NCBI GenBank assembly: GCA_002239085.1
Contig: MPNP01000004.1
Coordinates: forward strand, 1 to 64,000
Direction of reading: 5' to 3'
DNA from: Rhodobacteraceae bacterium bin131
GTDB taxonomy: Bacteria; Pseudomonadota; Alphaproteobacteria; Rhodobacterales; Rhodobacteraceae
Length of the DNA: 64,000 bases
Part shown: piece after piece, positions 45,497-53,815 of the stretch
Position numbering within the stretch: position 1 is the first letter of the stretch
Layout of the letters: each line of letters begins with the position of its first letter
Program-made: the position numbers and the translations under genes
Notes under the pieces: model-generated
Seen by the model: only the letters and a program-made list of their open reading frames with translations
Database searches by the model: none
Told to the model about the DNA's origin: nothing

Positions 45497-46062
45497 TTGC
45501 TAAGTTCCTCAAGAATTTTGTAGTCGCTGTAATCAACAATATAGCGTTTATCACCAAATTGTTCAAATACAAGTTTTGGTTTATTTTCATTATTCATAAA
45601 GCAAGTACATTGATCTACGATATAACTATAATTGTTCAATAGAAGGTTAAGGCTTCTTGGAAATCTTCTTCTTATATCCTTAGTCGGTATGTTATGTCCT
45701 CCTTTAATTACCCGCTCTGCCACCCGCTCAATTGAACTCTCAACATTTGGGAGTGCAAGATAGAATAAAATTATTTGCCAACTTTCAGCTTTAAGACGTT
45801 CTATAAGTCGTAAGTAGGCTCTCCCTGAAAGAGTGGTTTCGAAAGCAAAATCGTTACGAGCATCAATACATTTCTCTATTTCATTTAGAAATAAGCGACT
45901 GGCGATAAGCAAGTTTTTTTCAGGAGAGAATGGAGATATTCCAGCAGCAATCAAATCTGCATTAATATATTGAGAACTATTTGTAAGTTTTGGTAGATAA
46001 TCCAAAGAAAAAGTAGTTTTGCCTGCTCCGTTTGGGCCAGCTATAATCCAGCATGTCGGCAT
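45487..46062 (-). CDS. Zeta-toxin-like kinase
   Basis: A 191-residue P-loop protein of the zeta toxin/AAA family, whose members phosphorylate UDP-N-acetylglucosamine. The P-loop is GPNGAGKTT at residues 9-17, the candidate catalytic Asp36 follows in YINADLIA, and 'FAFETTLSG' corresponds to the substrate-binding E-T-T-L-S. Arg residues near '[14 protein letters not shown]' would close the site. Its ATG overlaps the hsdS stop as TAATG, so it was translated from the type I restriction operon. It is uninterrupted, in contrast to hsdM, hsdS and hsdR around it. Activity as a toxin is inferred only from the family. Confidence 0.85.
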   Translation of the reverse strand: MPTCWIIAGPNGAGKTTFSLDYLPKLTNSSQYINADLIAAGISPFSPEKNLLIASRLFLNEIEKCIDARNDFAFETTLSGRAYLRLIERLKAESWQIILFYLALPNVESSIERVAERVIKGGHNIPTKDIRRRFPRSLNLLLNNYSYIVDQCTCFMNNENKPKLVFEQFGDKRYIVDYSDYKILEELSKCK

Positions 46063-47231
46063 TAAGCAGCTTCCTCAAATGTGAGAAGTTTGTCTTGATA
46101 ATATTCATATTGTTGTTGACGAGCTTTGATTCCTGCGTGGAGTCCAGTCAAAAGGTCTTTTAGCAGACTATCGAATATATCTAGGAAAGAGACAATTCTC
46201 TCTTGCTTCTTATTTGATGGCTTATTAATAGGAACCTTTGTTAGACTCTCGCCTTTGATACGCCTTAAACTTGTTCCCATTATATGAAGTTTCTTCTTCT
46301 TGTGAAAATATTCTGTCTGGAAGAAATATAATAAGTATTTGGAATTAATTAAGTGTTGGAATATGCAAGCATCGGTGCTGATAGCAAAATTTTCAACACC
46401 AATCCATTCTATATCCTTTGTGAAAGCGTCATCATCTTCGCTCGTTGTAGCAATCACTAAATCACCACTTTTTTCTTTGCGTAAACGAGAAGCGACTTGT
46501 GGATTGATATATGATTTGTTTGCTTTAGCCCATACCCCGAAGTAAGTGTGTATTTGGCCGTAGTGAATACAGCCAAGTCCAGATTCAGTGAAATCCGACT
46601 TTTTGATACCTGAGTCACGAATAATTGTTCCAATCTTACCCAATGTAGTCATTTTCACACATCCTCTAACTGAATCGACATCAAATGTCAAGAGTTTGTC
46701 TCGGTAATATTGATACTGCTTTTTTCGGGCCTCTAGTTCTGTCTTTAGTTCTGTGAATATGTCCAGAAATTTCACGATTGCTTGTTGGATTTCAAAAGGT
46801 GGAACGGCAATACTCAGTTTTGAGTAAGTACTAATCCATTGGCTTGCATGATAGTGAGGTATAAATTTGATGGTTTGCATCGCGAAGTAAATGAACCTAG
46901 GTGATATGATATCGGGTCTTGGTTTCAGCAATTACATAGCTGAAGATTGTACCTTAAAAGGTAATGTAACCCATTTAAATGCGGTTGTAAAATCATCAAA
47001 AATAATGAAGGGTTTTTCTTGGGATGGAGGACAGATTCCATCAGTTTGATTTGTATAACCAAGTAAAAAGGTTTCTCCAGCTGTAAGGACTGGAGTGTTA
47101 TAACTGTCGTCATATGACGCTGATTTTACAAGATATCTGTTCGGTTGTTCATAGTCAAGAATCTCACCCAACTCCTTGAAAGGAACATCCTCACTATAAT
47201 TTTCAGAAATCAACTGTTCAATAATTTTCAT
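46062..47231 (-). pseudogene. Type I specificity subunit HsdS, broken by a nonsense codon
   Basis: Two parts in one frame: 99 codons from ATG 47231, then TAA at 46932-46934, then 289 codons to 46062. Across the stop the text reads FKVQSSAM-stop-LLKPRPD, where HsdS proteins normally have a Lys, so AAA or AAG became TAA. Both target-recognition domains and the central and C-terminal conserved helices ('LDIFTELKTELEARKKQYQYYRDKLLTF' in pieces such as KKQYQYYRDKLLTF) are otherwise present, giving about 389 residues. Its start overlaps the hsdM stop (ATGA). A short C-terminal product could begin at TTG 46931, but a full-length one cannot be made without readthrough. Confidence 0.82.
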
Positions 47232-48420
47232 ATCTCAATTCCTTTTAGACCAGCAACGTCTATTCTTTTTTGAAGTATAGATTGTTTTGAAACTATGCGA
47301 GAGATTTCTGAGTTAAGTAACTTGATATCAACAGTCTCTCTGTTGTCCATAGTTTCAACAAAGGAAGATACAGCAATATTGTAGTCATTCTCTGCTATCT
47401 TTTCACTGTTTACAGGTTTGCAAAGTATTCAATATCTTGGTGGGTTGAAATGCATCTATTATTTTTTGTTGATGCTCTGTTTTGATTTTATTCTTATTTC
47501 CGCTACGAATTAATTCGTTTGAAGCATCAATAAACGAAATGGCGTTGTCTAGCTTGAATTACAATAATACAGGTTGCTATCCCAGTTCCAAAAAAGAGGT
47601 TTGGGGGTAATTGAATGACTGCATCAACGTAGTTATTGTTTATCAGGTATTTACGAATTTTTTGCTCAGTGCCCCCACGATAAGGTACACCGGTAAATTC
47701 AACAGCTGCTGTTCCATTCGCCGCCAGCCACAAAAGAATGTGCATAGTGAAAGCGAGATCGGCTTAACCCTTGTGAACAAGTACTCCTGCAGGTGCGAAG
47801 CGATGATCATTAATCAGTAAGGGATTATCTTTTCTTTCCCATTTTGTGGAATATAGTGGATTTGAAATATTGGCTTCAAACGGTTAATCGTCCATGCGAA
47901 CGGGATTAATAAGGGTATCGCCATGTGCAATATCAAATTTTTCGAAATCTACATCATGTAGGAACATATTTATTCGGCATAGGTTATAAGTGGTCAAATT
48001 GATTTCCTGACCAAAGAATCCTTGGTGTACGTTGTCATGACACACTACTTTGGCAAATTTTAGTACTAGTGAACCGGAACCTCAGGTAGGGTCATAAACT
48101 TTGTTGGCATTGTCTTTACCTACTACGGTGATACGAGCTAACAATTCTGATTCTTCCGGAGGAGTATAAAACTCACCTCCTGATTTCCCAGCTGTTGAAG
48201 CATACATGGTCATAAGGTACTCATAAGCATCACCAAATAAATCAATGGTATTGCTGCCCCCTATCATTGCGGGATTATGTAAAGCTTTATATAATACCAG
48301 CTTATGTAAAAAATTGGGCAGTAGCTGTTGAAACTTTATCGGCTTTAATATAAGTCATGAATCGCCTCATTTGATTATCGATATTGTGGGATCCGGGCAT
48401 GGTGCACTCCTTTGTAATTG
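47228..48420 (-). pseudogene. Type I methyltransferase subunit HsdM, multiply disrupted
   Basis: Minus-strand translation shows the HsdM landmarks in order: 'GDAYEYLMTMYASTAGKSGGEFYTP', here as GDAYEYLMTMYAS and AGKSGGEFYTP; VYDPT-stop-GSGSLVL, where the Cys of DPTCGSGSL is replaced by TGA at 48082-48084; 'DNVHQGFFGQEINL'; '[14 protein letters not shown]', the NPPF/Y catalytic region; 'AAVEFTGVPYRGG'; and an intact C-terminus ending GLKGIEI. Further stops at 47884-47886 and 47764-47766 and a frameshift near 47550 separate them. The N-terminal part seems partly deleted. The locus therefore cannot methylate or restrict. Confidence 0.85.
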
Positions 48421-48862
48421 CATGGGTCACTGCTGATGTCATTTGAGGCGTCTTTGGATTTAACGATATCTAGCAATTCTAGTTGAGCTATGCACTCCCT
48501 CCATTGCTAGGGACCGGGCTCTGAGAATAACTCTATCATCCTGATTGTCGCTCAATACAATTCAAGAAATTGGGTTAAGTGCAGTCATTCCGTGATATAA
48601 CATATAACGATTGTCCACACATTTCTTTGGTCAGAAATTGCTGATATCGGTTGCGTAATAGTAGCTCAATCGGAACTTTGGAGCATTTCCGAAATGAAGC
48701 TGTTTTGTTCCGTCTTCAACTCAACAACACCAATCAAGCGGAGTTTAAAGCTTCAAAATGTCGAAGTATGGAGCGTATTCAATACAGGGGTGTTCTGGTA
48801 GGATTTTGAATATTCGTCCAGGCCAGAATAAGTTGCCAATTTAGCGTGGGGCTTACGTTATT
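48421..48862. other. Non-coding stretch between RM remnant and catabolic operon
   Basis: About 440 bases with no gene I recognise. Short translated fragments on the minus strand do not join into a family. It forms the boundary between the decayed accessory locus and the operon that ends at 48863. Confidence 0.4.
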
Positions 48863-49984
48863 TTACCCAACCAGTTGAGCACCTTTTGCTAAGCTACTCA
48901 ACTTGGCATAAGCAATCTCTGGATCAACCACCCCGAAACCAGCAAATGTCCCCAACCCACAATCGGTCCCAGCCATAATTTGTTGCGCGGGTAAAAAATC
49001 AAGGAATCTTTCCAACCGTTGCCGAACCACTTCGGGATGTTCAACAAAGTTGGTCGTTGAGTCAATTACTCCTGGGACAAGAATTTTATCATCAGGAATA
49101 TCGTCTTTGCGATCTCTGAATATTCTCCACTCGTGGGCATGGCGTGGATTAGAGGTTTCAAAAAGGAGATACTTCGCTTTGGATGAAATTAATAGATTGA
49201 ACATTTTTTCCATACCAATATCGCATGTATGCGGGCCTTCATAATTTCCCCAGCAGATATGCATGCGAATTCGACTCGGATCAAGACCACTCAGAGCTTC
49301 GTTAAGTACCTCAAGATTTTGCGTGGCAATTGTTAAAAACTCCTCATCGGAAAAATCTTGAAAAAGCATATGCCTTGAAAGCGCGAGATCTGGACAATCT
49401 AATTGAAGGTATAACCCACTTTCAACGATTGTCTGATATTCAGTTCGCATGACCTCCCCTAGAGCGTAAAGATAATCAACTTGTGATGGAAAATAGTCGT
49501 TGGGCAGGAAGAGACTGATCACGCCAGGTGATGCGGCATTCATAAAACCATCTTTGGCACCAGTTGCGTCCATGGCGTCTTTAAGGTTCCTAATGTCCTT
49601 TTGTAAGGCATTATTGTCTTTGGGCATGATTTTACCGACACAATAGGGCCGTGAATATTGTGGTGTTCCACCCGAATCAGCCAATCGCGTAAGAAACGAA
49701 GGAAATTCCAGAAGGTCTGCCGGTGGTTGCCGTGGTGCATTACCAGCAAAGCCAGTGTATCGATCCTTGATATAAGTTGCGTATGATATCTTTGAGGTTT
49801 CACCGTCAGAAATAATATCTATTCCTGCTTCGACTTGCTTTTTGACTGTATCAAACGTTGCTTTACGCATGACCTCGTCAAAATGGTCTTGACAATATTC
49901 TTCGTCATTTTCTCGGGCAAATAGAAGATCAACCACTTCTTGTGTTCGTGGTAAACTACCAACATGTGTTGTTTTAATTTTCAT
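48863..49984 (-). CDS. MetE-like zinc-dependent methyltransferase, C-terminal domain only
   Basis: A 373-residue protein of the cobalamin-independent methionine synthase C-terminal (UROD/MetE-like TIM-barrel) family. The zinc ligands of the family can be seen: His242 and Cys244 (HICWGN), Glu276 (LLFETSNP) and Cys342 (GTDCGLGTF). Without the N-terminal half of MetE it resembles core-MetE enzymes, alkyl-transferases such as epoxyalkane:coenzyme M transferase (similar length), and related proteins of unknown role. It is the last gene of a ten-gene operon. Its task is probably thiol or alkyl-group transfer on an intermediate of the pathway; the acceptor is unknown. Annotation as methionine synthase would be misleading. 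Confidence 0.82.
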   Translation of the reverse strand: MKIKTTHVGSLPRTQEVVDLLFARENDEEYCQDHFDEVMRKATFDTVKKQVEAGIDIISDGETSKISYATYIKDRYTGFAGNAPRQPPADLLEFPSFLTRLADSGGTPQYSRPYCVGKIMPKDNNALQKDIRNLKDAMDATGAKDGFMNAASPGVISLFLPNDYFPSQVDYLYALGEVMRTEYQTIVESGLYLQLDCPDLALSRHMLFQDFSDEEFLTIATQNLEVLNEALSGLDPSRIRMHICWGNYEGPHTCDIGMEKMFNLLISSKAKYLLFETSNPRHAHEWRIFRDRKDDIPDDKILVPGVIDSTTNFVEHPEVVRQRLERFLDFLPAQQIMAGTDCGLGTFAGFGVVDPEIAYAKLSSLAKGAQLVG

Positions 49985-50004
49985 AACTCAACCGCTGAAC
50001 TCAT

Positions 50005-50982
50005 TTAGTTACTATTATATCCCCAAGTTGGACCAGCTGGATCGTTGGTCCCCTTGACTCTGAATAGACTAGCTTCACCCGAAACTGAAGGCTCAACTTG
50101 ATATTGTGAGTGTGGCGACACTAAAGCAACATCCCCCGGTGAGAGAATTTGGTTTTCGTTTCCACACGTCACACGCCAGTGACCCTCAGTCGTGATAAAA
50201 ACTTCACTGTGAAGATTATTATACTGCTTAACTTGTGTAAAGTGGGTAAAAAAATCAACTTCAAATCCCGGCTTATCTTTCAGCATACCATTGACCCCAA
50301 TGACTTTGGATGGGAATGGATTTGATAAAGCAACCATATCCCAATAGCGAGCGACATAATACGGAACAACTTGTGCCGCTGACGGTTCACCAAATTGGGC
50401 AAGTTCGTGGTTTGAAAGAGGAGACATAGGGGCAATTCCTTCAGGAAGGCTTTCCCCTTTTTGGGTATCGTATAATTTCCCAGTTTCAGCAAGAATGAGG
50501 CCATGCTTGCGTGCTTCTTCAACGACTTGAGGAGCCCAAACCACACCTCCACCAGAGTCATCACCACCGAGAATGGCCATCAACATGCCATATGATTGCC
50601 CGATGTTTTCAAAACCTCTGAAAATACCTGTTGGAATATTAAAAATATCTCCTTCCTCCAGGACAACTTCTCCAGCCAGACCATAGCGGCCCCAAAAAAA
50701 CCTCCAGCGACCCTTCAATACAATAAATACCTCGGCTGTATGATGCGAGTGTAAGGAGTTTCGACATTGCGGTGGTTGTCCAGCTGCACCTATGTTAAAC
50801 CCGGGCGTTTCAACGATATGTACATGTTGATCAGAACTTTCCGAAACACCACTACCAATGATAGTAAAATTCTCTTTTTTGTCAGAACCCGGTGTATGGG
50901 TATCAATAAATGCTGTCTTGCACGGGATAAACTCGCCATGGCGAACAAGCTGAATTTTTTTACCTGAACTCAAGGGTGTCAT
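50005..50982 (-). CDS. Bicupin protein
   Basis: A 325-residue protein with two cupin domains. The first is around 'LHSHHTAEVFIVLKGRWRFFWG' (here as SLHSHHTAEVFIVLKGRW), with H-x-H-H and E as possible metal ligands and 'EGDIFNIPTGIFRGFENIG' as the second motif, where the usual His seems replaced by Arg. The second is around 'LHSEVFITTEGHWRV' and 'LSPGDVALVSPHSQYQVE'. Bicupins of this build include gentisate-type dioxygenases and isomerases, but the incomplete metal set makes an enzymatic label uncertain. It lies between the SnoaL-like and MetE-like genes, spaced 30 and 20 bases. Confidence 0.75.
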   Translation of the reverse strand: MTPLSSGKKIQLVRHGEFIPCKTAFIDTHTPGSDKKENFTIIGSGVSESSDQHVHIVETPGFNIGAAGQPPQCRNSLHSHHTAEVFIVLKGRWRFFWGRYGLAGEVVLEEGDIFNIPTGIFRGFENIGQSYGMLMAILGGDDSGGGVVWAPQVVEEARKHGLILAETGKLYDTQKGESLPEGIAPMSPLSNHELAQFGEPSAAQVVPYYVARYWDMVALSNPFPSKVIGVNGMLKDKPGFEVDFFTHFTQVKQYNNLHSEVFITTEGHWRVTCGNENQILSPGDVALVSPHSQYQVEPSVSGEASLFRVKGTNDPAGPTWGYNSN

Positions 50983-51012
50983 AGTGAAATCAGATTAATT
51001 TATTGTGGTGTT

Positions 51013-52011
51013 TTATTCATCATCTAGGGGTAAATTTGTTCCAAAGTACATTCCTTCATCTTCGCGATGAATTTGACTCCAAATAGAGACATGATCAATT
51101 AAGATAAACTCTCGAATAATTCCATTAGGCCCATATTCGGCATGCGAAATTCCCATGATGTCAACAAAATGCCCTGATGGACGGCCAAACATTCCATAAC
51201 CAGAATGATCACCGGTTAATCGCCATCGCACTGCGGCTTTTGCCGGATGGTTTTGCCCTGATTGACCAATCTGGTGCTCGATTCGAAATTCAGAATCAGG
51301 AAACGAAGCACAAAAGGAAATCCAGAACTGTTCGGCTTCATCAATCCCATAAACAGTTTTCCCCTCGCTTAATTCCAGTTGACACGCGCGACTATAATTC
51401 TTGTAAACGGATGAAACTTCACCACGCATCATGGTGTTGAGATGTTCAACATACAAGCGACTTGTTTCGGTTTCAACACCCTTACCATGATAGGGTCCTT
51501 CTATATTGAGGCCTAATGGGTCAGTTCCTTCAATCGGGTCAAGTAAATACTTGTGATTGCCATAATTAATTCCCAGTTGTTTGAAAATTGCACCTTGATC
51601 TTGTACCAACCATTCATCGTTAATTACCCAACCATATTGATCGTCTTTAACGGCATGACAGTCTGCAATGACCCGGTAAATTATTTCTTTATTAGTCGGT
51701 TGACCATACTTTCCTTGACCTCGGTGAGTCGCTTTCGATAAAATTCTATGCGACGAATACCAACTGTTTTCACCCGTCTGAGCCCAAATCACATCCTCAC
51801 CCAAGAGAACTCGGTCGGGAAACTCAGCAAGCGTTTCACCCGTTGCCTGAATAACTGATTTATTGCCAACAGCAATCCCATCAGGTGCTCTGACCTTTAC
51901 ATCATCATGATAATAGCGTCTTATTTTGTTGATTCCTTTTTCTTCCCAAATTTCAAAGGTAATTCCGAGAATAAATTCTGGAAATGATGCGTACTGTGAA
52001 CTATTAGACAT
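51013..52011 (-). CDS. Two-domain SnoaL/NTF2-like protein
   Basis: A 332-residue protein made of two similar SnoaL-like (NTF2 fold) halves. The first, about residues 8-150, has 'IWEEKGINKIRRYYHDDVKVRAP' in pieces (NKIRRYYHDDVKVRAPDG) and 'TLAEFPDRVLLGEDVIW'. The second, about 165-320, has 'YGIDEAEQFWISFCASFPDSEF' (DEAEQFWISFCASFPDS) and 'VRWRLTGDHSGYGMFGRPSG'. Polyketide cyclases and small hydrolases/isomerases share this fold. No catalytic assignment is possible from sequence alone. Its start overlaps the lacI stop region by 8 bases, so it is translationally coupled to the regulator. Confidence 0.75.
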   Translation of the reverse strand: MSNSSQYASFPEFILGITFEIWEEKGINKIRRYYHDDVKVRAPDGIAVGNKSVIQATGETLAEFPDRVLLGEDVIWAQTGENSWYSSHRILSKATHRGQGKYGQPTNKEIIYRVIADCHAVKDDQYGWVINDEWLVQDQGAIFKQLGINYGNHKYLLDPIEGTDPLGLNIEGPYHGKGVETETSRLYVEHLNTMMRGEVSSVYKNYSRACQLELSEGKTVYGIDEAEQFWISFCASFPDSEFRIEHQIGQSGQNHPAKAAVRWRLTGDHSGYGMFGRPSGHFVDIMGISHAEYGPNGIIREFILIDHVSIWSQIHREDEGMYFGTNLPLDDE

Positions 52012-53023
52012 TAATTTTCCTTTTTCTTGTTGACTTACGAACGATTAGGTTTCCGTTTATTTTAACTTGGACGGGACTCGCTTTAGGATTATCGACCAAC
52101 TTGATCATTTGTTTAACGGTGGCATTGACCATTTCGTTCAGAGGTTGACTGATTGTTGATAAGTTGTAACTTCCCCAATCAGCCAACGGTACATTATCAT
52201 ATCCAATAACTGACACATCTTCGGGTATCTTCAACCTCAATTCTTCTCGAATGACATCCATAACGGCAAAAGCCATATGGTCATTCCCTACAAAAATTGC
52301 ATCAGGGGGAGGCGAAAATTCAGTGAATAAATGTCGTGTTGCTTGCATGGCAACCTCTCGTTTATACATCCCATCTATCACTCCTGCAGGAACTAAACCA
52401 TTTCTCTTCATAGTCAATTCAAACCCCCTGGCTCGGTCTAGACCAGTGGATGATCCCTGCCATCCTGTAATGTGTGCAATGCGTTTGTGACCAAGGTCAA
52501 TCAAATATTGGGTGGCTTGTTTTGCCCCGAGAAAGTTATTTGATGTCACCGACGAAATTGAGCTATTGTTTTGATGACGGTTAAAAAGAATAATAGGCAA
52601 ATTTAAGCTTTTACACCGCCCAACCAAACTGTTAGACACTGCGACAGAAGCTGCTATGATACAATCCACTTGGTAGTCAATCAGCTCATTAACAACTTTC
52701 TGTGCTTCCTTATCGGTAGCGTTTGGTGTCAAAAAAATCAGGATATGATAATCTTCCTGCTTGAGGGCTTTTGACAACACCTGAACGGCACTTGAATAAA
52801 ATTGGTTATCAAGATAGGCAACTACCAAAGCGATTATTTTTGATTTGCCTGTAATTAAAGACCGTGCAATTGCATTGGGTCGATAATTCAACTCGTTGGC
52901 GGCTTTTAAGACCAGACGTGAAGTTTTTGGTGATACTGAGGCTCCCTTTGTGAATGTTCGACTCACAGCCGACTGGCTAACTCCTGCCCGCAAGGCAACA
53001 TCAATAGACGTTGTACGACTCAT
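52004..53023 (-). CDS. LacI-family transcriptional regulator
   Basis: A 339-residue repressor with N-terminal helix-turn-helix ('TSIDVALRAGVSQSAVSRTFTKGASVSPKT' in pieces: DVALRAGVSQSAVSRTF), hinge 'ELNYRPNAIARSL' and a periplasmic-binding-protein-like effector domain ending in 'IRKSTRK'-type basic tail (VRKSTRKRKI). Unusually it lies inside the operon that it is expected to control, between the SDR and SnoaL-like genes. The palindrome at 59856-59877, with central CG, is the likely operator. The inducer is probably the imported substrate or an early intermediate. Confidence 0.92.
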   Translation of the reverse strand: MSRTTSIDVALRAGVSQSAVSRTFTKGASVSPKTSRLVLKAANELNYRPNAIARSLITGKSKIIALVVAYLDNQFYSSAVQVLSKALKQEDYHILIFLTPNATDKEAQKVVNELIDYQVDCIIAASVAVSNSLVGRCKSLNLPIILFNRHQNNSSISSVTSNNFLGAKQATQYLIDLGHKRIAHITGWQGSSTGLDRARGFELTMKRNGLVPAGVIDGMYKREVAMQATRHLFTEFSPPPDAIFVGNDHMAFAVMDVIREELRLKIPEDVSVIGYDNVPLADWGSYNLSTISQPLNEMVNATVKQMIKLVDNPKASPVQVKINGNLIVRKSTRKRKINV

Positions 53024-53049
53024 AATTAAGCTTTAACTAATTCCACGGA

Positions 53050-53814
53050 CTAACCTGCAGTCCAACCGCCGTCAACAGAGATGTGCGTACCAGTAACCAT
53101 TCTTGATGCATCAGAGGCTAGATAGACAACGGCACCCATAATATCCTCTATTTGGCCTAATCGACCAAGTTTTATATTCGACATGATCCACGCCAACTTT
53201 TCGGAATCCTTGAGAACTTCAGCCGTGAGTTTTGTTGCAATAAATGTAGGACAAATTGAGTTTACCCTAATATGCATTGGCGCCCATTCAATCGCCATCG
53301 CTTTAACCATTCCCTCAACGGCATGTTTTGAAGCACAATAAACAGTTCGCTCAATACCGCCAACCAAACCCATTTGGCTGGAGATTTGAATGATTGAACC
53401 CCGGCCTAAATCTGACATCCTACGGGCAGCTTCCAAGGCCACAAAATAAGCACCTTTAGTGTTTAATTCCATGACGGTATCATAGTCTGTTTCGCTGGTG
53501 TCAAAAGCGGGCTTATTCCGAGCAGCTCCTGAAGAATTAACAACGATATCAAAGGGATCATGATTCCTAAAAAACGTCTCGACACTCGGTATGTGCGTTA
53601 TATCAATTTGAAACCCTTCTATGCTTATCCCAATTTGAGTGAGAGCTTCAATCGTAGCGTTAATCGTGGCTATGTTTCTTGAGGCGACGCTCACTTGTGC
53701 TCCTGCACGAGCAAGGGCAATAGTACAGGCCAACCCCAAACCAGTGGCACCACCGGTGACTAAGGCTCTTTGTTTCGTGAGACGAAATGAGGGAGGCTCA
53801 GGTAAATTAACCAA
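53050..53814 (-). CDS. Short-chain dehydrogenase/reductase (gluconate 5-dehydrogenase/HpsO-like)
   Basis: A classical SDR of 254 residues: TGGATGLGLA nucleotide motif, 'NSSGAAR' in the place of NNAG, Ser in 'IQISSQMG', and catalytic Y-C-A-S-K. The start is TTG 53814, one base after the hisD-like stop, with a Shine-Dalgarno GGAG inside the end of that gene. It is paired with the HpsN-like dehydrogenase, as HpsO is with HpsN in 2,3-dihydroxypropane-1-sulfonate degradation; gluconate dehydrogenase-type SDRs look similar. A secondary alcohol of a small polyhydroxylated substrate is the expected target. Confidence 0.87.
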   Translation of the reverse strand: MVNLPEPPSFRLTKQRALVTGGATGLGLACTIALARAGAQVSVASRNIATINATIEALTQIGISIEGFQIDITHIPSVETFFRNHDPFDIVVNSSGAARNKPAFDTSETDYDTVMELNTKGAYFVALEAARRMSDLGRGSIIQISSQMGLVGGIERTVYCASKHAVEGMVKAMAIEWAPMHIRVNSICPTFIATKLTAEVLKDSEKLAWIMSNIKLGRLGQIEDIMGAVVYLASDASRMVTGTHISVDGGWTAG

Positions 53815-53815
53815 G

